Source: Adhaeribacter rhizoryzae (GTDB taxonomy: Bacteria > Bacteroidota > Bacteroidia > Cytophagales > Hymenobacteraceae). From it: a stretch of DNA of 64,000 bases. Below are positions 1 to 9,476 of this stretch, piece after piece; the stretch's first letter is position 1, and every line of letters begins with the position of its first letter. Both the position numbers and the translations under genes were made by a program. Location: assembly GCF_008629685.1 (NCBI RefSeq), contig NZ_VWSF01000005.1, forward strand, positions 1-64,000, given 5' to 3'. Under the pieces are notes generated by a model, which was given only the letters and a program-made list of their open reading frames with translations, did no database searches and was not told where the DNA came from.

Positions 1-82
1 TAGCCGCCAACCTTATTTATTTCCTCTTTGCTGCTTGACTACTGATTAGTAATAAGTAGTAGTTGTAAGAAGTAAGAACCTC

Positions 83-116
83 AAGCCCCGGTACAGCAAT
101 GTAACGGGGCTTTTTG
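83..116 (+). terminator. Rho-independent terminator of an upstream gene
   Basis: An 8-bp GC-rich stem (83-90 with 105-112) continues after one mismatch into a 4-bp stem closed by a GCAA loop (96-99), and a T run follows. It presumably ends transcription from a gene left of the window. The rest of 1-397 is AT-rich and shows no open reading frame or RNA gene that I can support. Confidence 0.65.
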
Positions 117-397
117 CTTTATAAGGGGTTCTGTAATTTAGCTCTTTGCTAATATTATAATTTTACAAAATACCTTTCTAAATAGACCCAATCTTGCATA
201 AGCAAATTTTTAACTTAAAGAAACATTTCAAGCAAGTAGCCGTTGCTGTGTCTACTATCCCTATCTTCAAATCTTAAAAATTCTTTGGGAAGAATAAAAT
301 TGCCCAGCGAAAATTTTACTAATAAGTTTAAATTAACAATATTTAGTAATTATGTCGTTTTTACATAAGGTACTAACCTAACCAACCTCTTCTTTCT

Positions 398-2425
398 ATG
401 AATTTTGTAGCACCGCTATTTCTATATGCACTTTCAGCAGTAGCAATACCAATAATTTTGCACTTGGTAGAGCTAAGAAGAGCCAAAAGAATATTATTTA
501 CCAATGTTTCTTTTATTAAAGAGGTTAAAAATATTACCTCAAGGCATCGGCGGCTTAAACAACTATTAATATTACTTGCCCGAATAAGTTTTATAATATT
601 TCTGGTACTCGTATTTGCGCAACCGTATTTACCTGCAAATTCAACCATAGATAATGCCCGCGATTACAAAATTTATATTGATAATTCGCTGAGCTTGCAA
701 AACGAATCGAAAGAAGCAGATAGAAATTTATTGGATCAGGCGGTTGGTCATAGTCAAAAAATTTTAGGCAATTTACCAGCTTCTAACCGCATAAATATCC
801 AGGATAACTTTAGACGCACTAATAGTTATACAGATTATACTGCTGTTAAGGCAAAGAACTATTTAGCGGAGTTAAAGCTATCAGCTAATACTAAAAATTT
901 TCCGGCGCTTCTTTCGGGTTTTTCTATGGGCAGTCCGCAGCCTTACAATGCGTTTATATATTCCGATTTTCAACGAAATGCTTTTAATCCCGATTACCTG
1001 ACTGATCTGCCCCAAACGCCTAACGATTATTACCTGATTCATTTAAAAGGCAACGCTACTTACAATGCTTTTGTAGATAGTATTTTCCTGGAAGATGAAT
1101 TTGTGCGATTGAATGCGAACAATAAAATAAAAGTAAGAATCAGAAACAGTGGGAGCGAAAATGTTGAAGGCTGTAATGTTAAATTTTTTATCGGGCAACA
1201 GCAGGTATCAGCTTTAAGTGTTTCGGTACCGGCTAATCAAACCAAAACTGTAGATTTAGTTTATCGCTTAACCGATACTAATTTGAAATCTTGTAGAATT
1301 GTGTTACAAGATTATCCTATTGATTTTGATAATACCTATTATTTTACCTTGCAGGCTTCGGCCCAGATTAATGTAGTAGATGTTGCCGATGATAAGAATG
1401 CCCCTACTGCACGGATGTTTACCAATGAACCACTATTCCGGTACCAGATAATTTCTCCGCAGCAGTTTAATTATACCCTGCTTAAAGAAACCGATTTAGT
1501 AATTTTAAATTCGGTAACACAATTAACACCTGCTTTCGCCGAAAATTTAGAAGAATATGTGAGAGGTGGTGGCAATGTAGCTTTTGTTCCGGCAAATAAA
1601 AGCGAGGCTAATACTTATGCTACATTCTTTCAAAAGCTTGGCTTAAATAATATTCGCTATCAACCAATAGCAAATAATAACGCTTCGGCACAAGTAGAGT
1701 TAGCTGCTTTAGATGTTAATAATCCATTCTTTAAAAATATATTCGAAGCTAACTCTGCTAAGATGAAAATGCCGGCTGCTGCCCCGGTGTTAACCTGGAA
1801 CCGTTCTTCTGACGATATTTTAAAATTCAGAAATGGCAATAACTTCTTATCTGAATTCAGAAAAGGAACAGGTAAAATTTATCTTTTCGCGTCGCCGCTA
1901 CAAGAAGAGTTTACAGATTTTGCTAACCACGCACTTTTTGTACCCATTATGTATAAAATGGCGATGCAAAGTTTTAAGCAAAAACAAGAAGTGGCTTACA
2001 CCTTAGGCGGCACGACCATTCAGTACCCGGTGGCCAGCAATAATTTAAAAGAAGTGATAAAGTTGGTGAAGGATAGCCTGACTTTTATTCCGGAACAACA
2101 AGTAAAAGATGGGATGGCCAACTTAGTTGTACCGGACGATTTAAACGAAGCCGGTTTTTACAAGCTGCAAATAGGTAACAATGATTTAACTACCGTAGCG
2201 CTCAACTACAATAAAAAAGAATCTGACCTGGATGCTTATAGCTTAACCGACTTAAAAAATATGGTGGGCGATGCAAAAAATATTAAAATATTAGATGCTT
2301 CAGACGAGATTGGAATAAAAAATTTGGTGGCGCAAGACAACTTAGGCACGCAGCTATGGAAATATTGCCTAATATTGTGCTTAATTTTTGCACTAACCGA
2401 AATCCTGTTAATCAGGTTCATGTAA
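398..2425 (+). CDS. BatA domain-containing membrane protein
   Basis: A 675-residue protein. The N-terminus is the Bacteroidota BatA-type double-transmembrane module: a hydrophobic helix at about 5-22, a basic linker rich in Arg/Lys (LRRAKRILFTN), and a second helix at about 57-75. A long periplasmic or extracytoplasmic region follows, with a von Willebrand-like beta/alpha pattern (YIDNSLSLQNE), and a final helix lies at about 656-674. Family members are integral inner-membrane proteins of poorly defined function, often near aerotolerance (Bat) or MoxR genes; no MoxR ATPase is present here. The stop is followed one base later by the next start, so the genes are almost certainly co-transcribed. 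The specific role is unknown. Confidence 0.8.
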   Translation: MNFVAPLFLYALSAVAIPIILHLVELRRAKRILFTNVSFIKEVKNITSRHRRLKQLLILLARISFIIFLVLVFAQPYLPANSTIDNARDYKIYIDNSLSLQNESKEADRNLLDQAVGHSQKILGNLPASNRINIQDNFRRTNSYTDYTAVKAKNYLAELKLSANTKNFPALLSGFSMGSPQPYNAFIYSDFQRNAFNPDYLTDLPQTPNDYYLIHLKGNATYNAFVDSIFLEDEFVRLNANNKIKVRIRNSGSENVEGCNVKFFIGQQQVSALSVSVPANQTKTVDLVYRLTDTNLKSCRIVLQDYPIDFDNTYYFTLQASAQINVVDVADDKNAPTARMFTNEPLFRYQIISPQQFNYTLLKETDLVILNSVTQLTPAFAENLEEYVRGGGNVAFVPANKSEANTYATFFQKLGLNNIRYQPIANNNASAQVELAALDVNNPFFKNIFEANSAKMKMPAAAPVLTWNRSSDDILKFRNGNNFLSEFRKGTGKIYLFASPLQEEFTDFANHALFVPIMYKMAMQSFKQKQEVAYTLGGTTIQYPVASNNLKEVIKLVKDSLTFIPEQQVKDGMANLVVPDDLNEAGFYKLQIGNNDLTTVALNYNKKESDLDAYSLTDLKNMVGDAKNIKILDASDEIGIKNLVAQDNLGTQLWKYCLILCLIFALTEILLIRFM

Positions 2426-2426
2426 C

Positions 2427-3698
2427 ATGACTATTCTGCTTAAAGGAATCCAGATTATCCATCCGGCATCAAGCTATCATAATCAAATTACTAATATCTT
2501 AATCCAAAACGGGCATATTACCTATATTGGCCCCGAAGAGAAAACAGCGGATCAGGTAATAACAGAACCGGGTTTGTGTGTTTCTATAGGGTGGCTGGAT
2601 ATGCGCACCTGGGTTGGCGAACCCGGTTTGGAGTACAAAGAAGACTTCTGGTCGGCGGCACAAGCAGCGGCTAAAGGCGGCTTTACCGAAATAATGCTAA
2701 TGCCCGATTTGCAGCCGGTAATTCAATCTAAAAACGCTGTTGGTTATGTGCAGCAACGTGCTGTCGGCTTACCAGTTACCCTGCATGCAGCCGGCGCGGT
2801 TACAGTAGATGTACAAGGCAAGGACTTAACCGAAATGATTGATTTAAACCAGGCGGGCGCCATAGCTTTTACCGATGGTGAAGCGACCATACAGCAAGCC
2901 GATGTACTGGTGAAAGCCCTCCACTACGTGCAATATTTTAATGGCTTAGTAATGCAGCGGCCCCGCGATAAATACCTGAGCCAACTAGGCTTAATGCACG
3001 AAGGCATTGTAAGTACCCGCTTAGGTTTAAAAGGAATTCCGGCTTTGGCCGAGGAAGTAATTGTTAGCCGCGATTTGCAACTGCTGGAATATTCGGGTGG
3101 CAAGCTGCATTTCTCTTTGTTATCCAGTGCTGGTTCGGTAGAAAAAATACGCCAGGCCAAAGCAAAGGGCTTAGCCGTTACCTGCGATATTGCCAGTTAT
3201 CAGGTAGCTTTCACCGACGAAGATATGATAGACTTCGACACCAACTATAAGGTAGACCCTCCTTTCCGCTCCCCGGCCGATAAAGCCGCTCTGATTGAAG
3301 GCTTACAGGATGGTACCATTGATGCTTTGGTTTCGGCGCATAAACCCCAAGATACCGAATCTAAAAAGCTGGAATTTGATTTGGCGGAGTTTGGCATTAT
3401 AAACTTAGAAACTGCTTTTGCGGTAGCTAATACCTGTTTAAAGGAAGCCTTAAATTTGGAAAATATTATTCAGAAATTTACAACTGCCCCACGCCAGATT
3501 TTGAATTTACCAATTCCTAACTTAAACGAAGGTGAGCCGGCTAACTTAACCTTGTTTAACCCAACCAAAAAATGGGTTCCGCAAAAAGCAAGCACCGCCT
3601 CAAAATCCGATAATAGTCCGTTTTTCGGTACCGAACTACAAGGGCAGGTATTTGGAATTGTGCACAAAAGCAATCTGGTGCTTAATCCAGAATATTAG
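2427..3698 (+). CDS. Dihydroorotase-like protein, probably non-catalytic
   Basis: A 423-residue amidohydrolase-fold protein alignable to dihydroorotase, the enzyme that closes dihydroorotate in pyrimidine synthesis. The EPG.EYKEDF and DGTIDALV blocks are recognisable. The catalytic residues are not: the HxH metal motif after GxxD is Arg60/Trp62, the substrate Arg is Gly64, MPN is MPD (93-95), the second central His is Leu231, the PHH pair is Tyr258-Gln259, and the TDH catalytic Asp is Ala304. Known dead homologues (PyrC' of Pseudomonas) support aspartate transcarbamoylase assembly; a similar structural role here is inference. It lies 1 bp after the BatA gene. Confidence 0.8.
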   Translation: MTILLKGIQIIHPASSYHNQITNILIQNGHITYIGPEEKTADQVITEPGLCVSIGWLDMRTWVGEPGLEYKEDFWSAAQAAAKGGFTEIMLMPDLQPVIQSKNAVGYVQQRAVGLPVTLHAAGAVTVDVQGKDLTEMIDLNQAGAIAFTDGEATIQQADVLVKALHYVQYFNGLVMQRPRDKYLSQLGLMHEGIVSTRLGLKGIPALAEEVIVSRDLQLLEYSGGKLHFSLLSSAGSVEKIRQAKAKGLAVTCDIASYQVAFTDEDMIDFDTNYKVDPPFRSPADKAALIEGLQDGTIDALVSAHKPQDTESKKLEFDLAEFGIINLETAFAVANTCLKEALNLENIIQKFTTAPRQILNLPIPNLNEGEPANLTLFNPTKKWVPQKASTASKSDNSPFFGTELQGQVFGIVHKSNLVLNPEY

Positions 3699-3734
3699 CC
3701 TATATTCGTACAATAAATTTAAAATTACGCATTA

Positions 3735-4244
3735 ATGTTTGACCAAGCAGTAGTGCGAACCGGCATCAGGTACGGCGTTATGTGTGCCCTGGTGAGTTTC
3801 GCAGTTACTTTAGTTATTTATCTGGCCGGTTATAATCCTTATGGGCAAACCAGTTTGTTTAGTTTAGTGGCCATGCCCGCTTTTATATTTATGGGTTGCG
3901 CTTACTTTAAGAAGTACGACGATCAGAATATTGGCTTTCTAAAAGCCTTACGGGTAGCTTTAGCAATTACTTTTTACGCCGCCTTGGCTTCGGCTATGTT
4001 TTTGTATATATTTTCGGTTTTTGCGGGTTTTGATGCCATTCAGCGGCACATTAACGAAATGAAAGTAGTATTAGAGGCTACCAAAATCGAAACCGTTAAG
4101 CTAATAGGTGAAGCCAATTACAACCAAACGCTCGAACAATTAAGTAAGACGACGCCCTATAATTTGGCAGCGGATGATTTTATGAAGAAATTGTTTACGG
4201 GGTTTATTATTTCTATTGTAGCAGCAGTTTATTTCCGGAAATAA
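3735..4244 (+). CDS. DUF4199 family membrane protein (first copy)
   Basis: A 169-residue protein with about four hydrophobic helices (about 15-33, 44-58, 74-96 and a last one at 151-166) and a charged helical segment between the third and fourth. The pattern, including the YFKKYDDQNIGF turn after the second helix, matches the Bacteroidota DUF4199 family, whose function is not known. It is 26 bp upstream of a second, divergent member of the same family, suggesting tandem duplication. Both lie in the run from the BatA gene to the glycosyltransferases, and a role at the cell envelope is the most that can be inferred. Confidence 0.75.
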   Translation: MFDQAVVRTGIRYGVMCALVSFAVTLVIYLAGYNPYGQTSLFSLVAMPAFIFMGCAYFKKYDDQNIGFLKALRVALAITFYAALASAMFLYIFSVFAGFDAIQRHINEMKVVLEATKIETVKLIGEANYNQTLEQLSKTTPYNLAADDFMKKLFTGFIISIVAAVYFRK

Positions 4245-4270
4245 ATATCTAACCTATAACCAGCACAACC

Positions 4271-4813
4271 ATGAACGACAATGACTTAACCGTAGCGCAG
4301 CCTAAAGCTCCCTGGTATCCCACAGCAATTAAATATGGGGTTATTTTTGGGCTTATATCGGGTTTGGTAACCGTAGTTATTTTCCTGACCGAAAACTTTG
4401 GTAATATTTGGCTGGGGATGATAGTTGGTTTGTTGGTTTCAATAACAGGTATTGTGTTGATGCACCGGGAATATAAAAGTAATAACGGCGGCTATATGTC
4501 TTACGGGCAAGGTTTAATCAGTGGCATTGTTATGTCGGTTATTGCCGGCTTAATTAGCGGTACTATTTCTTTTTTATACATCCAGTTTGTAGATCCTACC
4601 ATTCTGGATAAAATGGCCGAATTGCAGATTCAGATGTTGGAGAAAATGAATTTTCCGGAAGAACAAATGGAAGAGGCTATAACTAAAATGGAAGCAGAAA
4701 ATACCGCTTCTAAGCAATTAACCGGCGGATTATTTAGTGGCTTAATTGGCGGATTAATCTTATCGCTAATTGTATCGGCCTTTACTAAAAGAACCCGGCC
4801 GGAGTTTGAATAA
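4271..4813 (+). CDS. DUF4199 family membrane protein (second copy)
   Basis: A 180-residue paralogue of the preceding gene, with the same four-helix layout: helices at about 19-40, 46-63, 80-104 and 152-170, with a Met/Glu-rich amphipathic stretch between the last two. The two copies share topology but little sequence identity, so the duplication is old. It is followed 5 bp later by a glycosyltransferase gene, consistent with one transcript. Function unknown. Confidence 0.75.
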   Translation: MNDNDLTVAQPKAPWYPTAIKYGVIFGLISGLVTVVIFLTENFGNIWLGMIVGLLVSITGIVLMHREYKSNNGGYMSYGQGLISGIVMSVIAGLISGTISFLYIQFVDPTILDKMAELQIQMLEKMNFPEEQMEEAITKMEAENTASKQLTGGLFSGLIGGLILSLIVSAFTKRTRPEFE

Positions 4814-4818
4814 TTTAC

Positions 4819-5790
4819 ATGATTCACCATACGCTTAATATTTCGGTTGTTATTCCTTTGTTAAACGAAGCCGAATCGTTGCCGGAATTAACGCAATGGA
4901 TAAGCCGGGTAATGCAGGAAAACGGCTTTACTTACGAAATAATTTTAGTAGACGATGGCAGTACCGATACCTCCTGGAAGGTGATTCAGGAACTAGCCAT
5001 TATCAACGGCAATATTAAAGGCATCCGGTTTAACCGCAATTACGGTAAATCGGCAGCCTTAAACGTGGGGTTTAGCGAAAGTAACGGCGAAGTGGTTATT
5101 ACCATGGATGCCGATTTGCAGGACTCGCCCGACGAAATTCCGGATTTGTACCAATTAATTAAGTACGAAGGCTTTGATTTAATATCGGGCTGGAAAAAGA
5201 AACGCTTCGACCCGCTGTCCAAAACCATTCCGACTAAATTATTTAATGCGGTTACCCGTAAAATTTCGCGCATAAACCTGCACGATTTTAACTGTGGCTT
5301 AAAAGCTTACGACCAACGCGTGGTAAAAAGCATAGAAGTTTACGGCGAAATGCACCGCTACATACCCGTTATTGCCAAGTGGAACGGCTTTGGCAAAATT
5401 GGCGAAAAAGTAGTGCAACACCAGGAACGGAAATACGGGACTACCAAATTCGGGCTGGAGCGCTTTGTGTACGGCTTCCTCGATTTACTTTCTATTACGT
5501 TTGTTTCCAGGTTTAAAAAGCGGCCCATGCACTTTTTTGGCACCATGGGTACCTTGTCATTCCTGGCGGGCTTTTTAATTACACTCTGGTTAATCGGCGA
5601 GAAAGTATATTATTCTTTTTTCCTGCACCAGCGGGTGCGCAACGTGGTAGATCAGCCTTTGTTCTTCTTAGCCCTAGTAGCCTTAGTTATTGGAGTACAA
5701 TTGTTTTTAGCTGGTTTTCTGGCCGAAATGGTTTCTTTATCCGGGGCCCGGCGCAACGATTATCTGGTCCGCGATCGGGTAGGCTTGTAA
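4819..5790 (+). CDS. GT2 family glycosyltransferase, polyprenyl-phosphate type
   Basis: A 323-residue inverting GT-A glycosyltransferase. The N-terminal domain carries the nucleotide-sugar motif VDDGSTD and the metal-binding DADLQDSP, with an acceptor region ending near QHQERKYGTTKF. Two C-terminal membrane helices (about 240-262 and 275-305) match the GtrB/YkcC type, which transfers glucose or a similar sugar to undecaprenyl phosphate on the cytoplasmic face of the inner membrane. It is joined to the following GT4 gene with a 4-bp gap, so both probably contribute to a surface glycan. The sugar cannot be deduced from sequence. Confidence 0.85.
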   Translation: MIHHTLNISVVIPLLNEAESLPELTQWISRVMQENGFTYEIILVDDGSTDTSWKVIQELAIINGNIKGIRFNRNYGKSAALNVGFSESNGEVVITMDADLQDSPDEIPDLYQLIKYEGFDLISGWKKKRFDPLSKTIPTKLFNAVTRKISRINLHDFNCGLKAYDQRVVKSIEVYGEMHRYIPVIAKWNGFGKIGEKVVQHQERKYGTTKFGLERFVYGFLDLLSITFVSRFKKRPMHFFGTMGTLSFLAGFLITLWLIGEKVYYSFFLHQRVRNVVDQPLFFLALVALVIGVQLFLAGFLAEMVSLSGARRNDYLVRDRVGL

Positions 5791-5794
5791 CGTT

Positions 5795-6958
5795 ATGGCG
5801 AATATTGTAATTATTGGTCCGGTTTATCCGTTGCGCGGTGGTTTGGCTACCTACAACGAGCGACTGGCCAAGGCTTTTCAGGAGCAGGGCGATACGGTAG
5901 AAATAATTACCTTCAGCCTGCAATACCCAAGTTTTTTGTTTCCGGGCCAGACCCAATATTCTACCGAAGCACCGCCCGTTAATCTGCAGATAAAAGCCCT
6001 GATTAATTCGGTTAACCCGCTTAGCTGGGTAAGTACTGGTTTGTACCTCAAAAAGAGCCGGCCCGATTTTATTATATTCCGGTTCTGGTTGCCTTTTATG
6101 GGCCCGGCTTTTGGCACCATTGCCCGCTTGGCCGCTCAAAATAATTATACCCGCATCTTGGCCCTTACCGATAATGCCATTCCGCACGAGAAACGAATCG
6201 GAGATGTGCCCTTTACCAAATATTTCTTATCGGCTTGCCAGGGTTTTATCACCATGTCAAGAGCGGTGTTGCAGGATTTGGAAAAACTACAACCAAACAA
6301 GCCCAAAGTTTACCACCCGCATCCGCTTTACGATAATTTTGGTGAGCCCGAGCCCAAAGCCGAAGCCATTAAAGCTTTAGGCTTAGACCCCGCCTACCAA
6401 TATTTGCTGTTTTTCGGGTTTATTCGGGCGTACAAAGGGCTAGATTTATTACTGGAAGCTTTTGCCGATGAACGTTTACAGGCCTTGCCGGTAAAGCTGA
6501 TTATTGCCGGCGAATTTTACGAAGATGCCCAACCGTACGAACAAATTATAAAAAAATATAACCTAGAGCACCGGCTGGTGCGGGCCACCGAATTTATTCC
6601 GAACAGCCAGGTAGTACATTATTTTTGCGCCGCCGATTTGGTTGTGCAGCCTTACAAACACGCTACCCAAAGCGGCGTTTCCCAAATTGCTTACCATTTT
6701 AACAAACCCATGTTGGTAACCGATGTTGGCGGGCTAGCCGAATTGATTCCAGATGGTAAAGCTGGCTACGTTACGGCGGCTCAACCCCAAGCCATTGCCG
6801 ACGCACTCCTAGATTTTTATACCCGTAACCGCGAAGCCAAACTGGTTGCTAATATTCCGGAACTCAAAAAACAGTTTTCCTGGGAAAGTATGGTGAGCAC
6901 TATGAAACAATTGGCGCAGTCTCTTGCGCCGCATTCAGGCAATTCTGCACGTAGCTAA
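5795..6958 (+). CDS. GT4 family glycosyltransferase
   Basis: A 387-residue GT-B protein. The N-terminal Rossmann half opens with NIVIIGPVYPLRGGLATY, typical of glycosyl transferase group 1 acceptor domains. The C-terminal half has the FGFIRAYKGLDLLLEAF block and a donor-binding segment near KPMLVTDVGGLAELI with the conserved Glu. It is probably cytoplasmic or peripheral and acts in surface polysaccharide or glycolipid synthesis with the adjacent GT2. Its last 59 bases overlap the 3' end of the convergent GT9 gene on the other strand. Confidence 0.85.
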   Translation: MANIVIIGPVYPLRGGLATYNERLAKAFQEQGDTVEIITFSLQYPSFLFPGQTQYSTEAPPVNLQIKALINSVNPLSWVSTGLYLKKSRPDFIIFRFWLPFMGPAFGTIARLAAQNNYTRILALTDNAIPHEKRIGDVPFTKYFLSACQGFITMSRAVLQDLEKLQPNKPKVYHPHPLYDNFGEPEPKAEAIKALGLDPAYQYLLFFGFIRAYKGLDLLLEAFADERLQALPVKLIIAGEFYEDAQPYEQIIKKYNLEHRLVRATEFIPNSQVVHYFCAADLVVQPYKHATQSGVSQIAYHFNKPMLVTDVGGLAELIPDGKAGYVTAAQPQAIADALLDFYTRNREAKLVANIPELKKQFSWESMVSTMKQLAQSLAPHSGNSARS

Positions 6959-8015
6959 ATACTTTGGCGGCCGGTAAATCTTCCATGCACGACACCCCAT
7001 ATTTACAGGTGCCCCGGTAAAAACAGGCACATTCTTTATTAGGCTGTACAATAAAGCCGCGGCCGTACAGTTCAAATTCGTGCGCATTAAAAATATTATT
7101 CATCAGCACAATTTTTTTCCGGAGCGCAATGGAAATATGCATCGCCATGGTTACCTGCGTCACAATTACATCCATTTGGTGCATCAGGTTAATAAATTGC
7201 TCCAGTTTAAAGTACCCGAAATAAGTAGCCCCGGTTTTCTCCTGCAGTAGGCGGTTACGGGCATCTTCCTGTTCACCGCCCAGTAACACTACCGTATAAT
7301 TTTCCTGTTGCAGCAACTGTATTAAGTCAACCCACTTCTCATCCGACCACAGCCGGGTCGTCCAACGGTCGCCGCAACCCGTGTTCAGGCCGATTAAAGG
7401 TTTTGTACGATCCAAAGGCCATTGATAGCCTTTGTCTTCGTGGTTGTCAAAAATATATTCTTCGCCGTTAAACTGCCAGCCGCAGATTTCGAATATTTCT
7501 GCGACGTACGATTTTTTATTGGCCAGGCTGATGTCGTCGAAAATACCGGTTAAATATTTATGGTTAGCTAAATGGTTAGAGGGGAAAGCCACGCCGTTTT
7601 CAAGGCGGTAACCGTATTTTTCAGTTGCCCGGATGGTATCGTGCAGGGCGCAGGCTTCTTTGTCTTTATCCAGATTAAAGAGTAAATCGAAACTGGTATT
7701 TTGCAGGTACAAAACCGCCGCCAAATCCAGTTTTAATATTTCGTCAATAGCGCCTTTGGGTAAAATAGCCGGGGTATGCGTGAGCCAGGTAATTTTTGCA
7801 TTGGGGTATTCGCTTCTGATTTTCCGGATAAGCGGGGTGGTGCGAATTACATCACCAATAGCGCCCAGTTTAATAATTAAAATCCGTTTCTGAACAGGCG
7901 TATAAACCGGACAACTGCCGCAATGGTACCCTTCTTCCTTGTTGGGTTTGCACGGAATATCGCCCCGGAAATAAATACAATCGGTATTAACTACTATATT
8001 ATTAACTTCTGGCAT
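6900..8015 (-). CDS. GT9 family glycosyltransferase (heptosyltransferase-like) with Cys-rich ends
   Basis: A 371-residue protein. Residues from about 44 onward (ILIIKLGAIGDVIRTTPLI) are the hallmark of ADP-heptose:LPS heptosyltransferases (GT9), with a second conserved region near PLIGLNTGCGDRWTTRLW. Unusually, the N-terminal extension carries Cys13, Cys22, Cys32 and Cys35, and the C-terminus carries a second group (CACFYRGTCKYGVSC). These could bind zinc or an iron-sulfur cluster and could sit close together in the fold; that is inference. The 3' end overlaps the convergent GT4 gene. The role is probably in lipopolysaccharide core or other surface glycan synthesis. Confidence 0.8.
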   Translation of the reverse strand: MPEVNNIVVNTDCIYFRGDIPCKPNKEEGYHCGSCPVYTPVQKRILIIKLGAIGDVIRTTPLIRKIRSEYPNAKITWLTHTPAILPKGAIDEILKLDLAAVLYLQNTSFDLLFNLDKDKEACALHDTIRATEKYGYRLENGVAFPSNHLANHKYLTGIFDDISLANKKSYVAEIFEICGWQFNGEEYIFDNHEDKGYQWPLDRTKPLIGLNTGCGDRWTTRLWSDEKWVDLIQLLQQENYTVVLLGGEQEDARNRLLQEKTGATYFGYFKLEQFINLMHQMDVIVTQVTMAMHISIALRKKIVLMNNIFNAHEFELYGRGFIVQPNKECACFYRGTCKYGVSCMEDLPAAKVFSYVQNCLNAAQETAPIVS

Positions 8016-8102
8016 GATGCAAAAATTATGAATTATGTATTAGAAATTATGAATTGGAGCTATGCACAACTTTTATAAAAAATCATAATTTCTGATGCAT
8101 AA

Positions 8103-9452
8103 TTAAAAAGAGATTCCGGTGTAAGTAGCTGGGGTAATGGTTTTTAGTTCTGCTTTAATTGCATCGTTTACATTAAGCGTATCAATAAAATTAGCGATGC
8201 TGGCAGCGGTAATTTTTTTGTTGGTGCGCGTAAGTTCCTTTAGCGCTTCATAAGGCTGCGGATAGCCTTCGCGGCGCAATACTGTCTGGATGCCTTCGGC
8301 TACTACCGCCCAATTATCTTCTAAATCCTGTTCCAGCGCCTGCTGGTTCAATTCTAGTTTGTTAATCCCTTTCTGCAACGATTTTAAAGCTACCAGGGTG
8401 TGCGCCAGCGGCACGCCCACATTGCGGAGCACCGTAGAATCGGTTAGGTCGCGTTGCAGCCTCGAAATAGGTAATTTAGCCGCAAAAAACTCGAAGAGCG
8501 CATTGGCATAACCCAGGTTACCTTCGGCATTTTCAAAATCAATGGGATTTACTTTGTGGGGCATGGCCGAAGAACCAATTTCGCCGGCTTTAATTTTTTG
8601 CTTGAAATAGCCCATCGAAATATATTGCCAAACATCACGGGCAAAATCAATTAAGATGGTGTTTAAGCGCTTTAAGCCATCAAAAAAAGCGGCCAGGTTA
8701 TCGTAATGTTCAATTTGCGTGGTATATACACTGCGCTTTAAGCCCAATATTTCTTCTACAAAGTTTTTTCCGAAGGCATTCCAGTCGGTGCTGGGGTAAG
8801 CTACAGCGTGGGCGTTAAAGTTGCCGGTGGCACCACCAAATTTAGCCGAGTACGGCACCTGGTTTAACAATACTAGTTGTGCCTCCAGGCGTTCGGCAAA
8901 AACCTGCAATTCTTTACCTAACCGGGTAGGCGAAGCTGGCTGACCGTGCGTACGGGCCAGCATGGGAATAGTAGCCCAATTGTTGGCTAAGGCTTTAATG
9001 CGTTGCAACAAGGCCTCGTAACCCGGAATAATTATTTCCTGAGCCGCTTCTTTCAACGACAAAGGAATAGCCGTATTATTTATATCCTGGGAGGTAAGCC
9101 CAAAATGAATAAATTCTTTGTAGCCTGCCAACTCCAGCGCATTAAACTTTTCTTTAATAAAATATTCAACGGCCTTAACATCGTGGTTGGTGGTTTTTTC
9201 CAGCTCTTTAATATACAAAGCATCTTGCTGGCTAAAGTTGAGGTAAATAGACCGCAACTCTGAAAAATACGTATGCGGAATATCTTTTAGCTGCGGCAAA
9301 GGCAACTGACAAAGGGAGATAAAATATTCAATCTCTATCCGGACCCGGTAATGAATCAGGGCGAACTCCGAAAAATATGGGGCTAATTCTTTTAACTGGT
9401 TCCGGTAACGGCCATCAACCGGTGAAATGGCCGTGAGGGTATTTAAATCCAT
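8103..9452 (-). CDS. purB: Adenylosuccinate lyase
   Basis: A 449-residue fumarase/aspartase-superfamily enzyme. It cleaves adenylosuccinate to AMP and fumarate, and SAICAR to AICAR, in purine synthesis. The signature loop GSSAMPHKVNPIDFENAEGN, the TSQDINNTA block and the ARTHGQPASPT block are all intact, and the length is normal for the family. It is a cytosolic homotetramer in known cases. A TAnnTTTG box on the minus strand at 9469-9476 lies just upstream of the start. It is transcribed divergently from the transglycosylase gene. Confidence 0.95.
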   Translation of the reverse strand: MDLNTLTAISPVDGRYRNQLKELAPYFSEFALIHYRVRIEIEYFISLCQLPLPQLKDIPHTYFSELRSIYLNFSQQDALYIKELEKTTNHDVKAVEYFIKEKFNALELAGYKEFIHFGLTSQDINNTAIPLSLKEAAQEIIIPGYEALLQRIKALANNWATIPMLARTHGQPASPTRLGKELQVFAERLEAQLVLLNQVPYSAKFGGATGNFNAHAVAYPSTDWNAFGKNFVEEILGLKRSVYTTQIEHYDNLAAFFDGLKRLNTILIDFARDVWQYISMGYFKQKIKAGEIGSSAMPHKVNPIDFENAEGNLGYANALFEFFAAKLPISRLQRDLTDSTVLRNVGVPLAHTLVALKSLQKGINKLELNQQALEQDLEDNWAVVAEGIQTVLRREGYPQPYEALKELTRTNKKITAASIANFIDTLNVNDAIKAELKTITPATYTGISF

Positions 9453-9468
9453 AGCGGGTATTTTTATC

Positions 9469-9476
9469 CAAAATTA
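9469..9476 (-). promoter_or_regulatory. Candidate -7 box (TAATTTTG) for purB
   Basis: On the minus strand this reads TAATTTTG, matching the Bacteroidota TAnnTTTG consensus 16 bp before the purB ATG. No convincing -33 TTG is at the right spacing. Confidence 0.4.

Noticed and set aside
8016-8102. AT-rich repeats (AAATTATGAATT twice) between the GT9 gene and purB
   Set aside because: Short and low complexity; pairing is imperfect and no T tract follows, so I do not call it a terminator.
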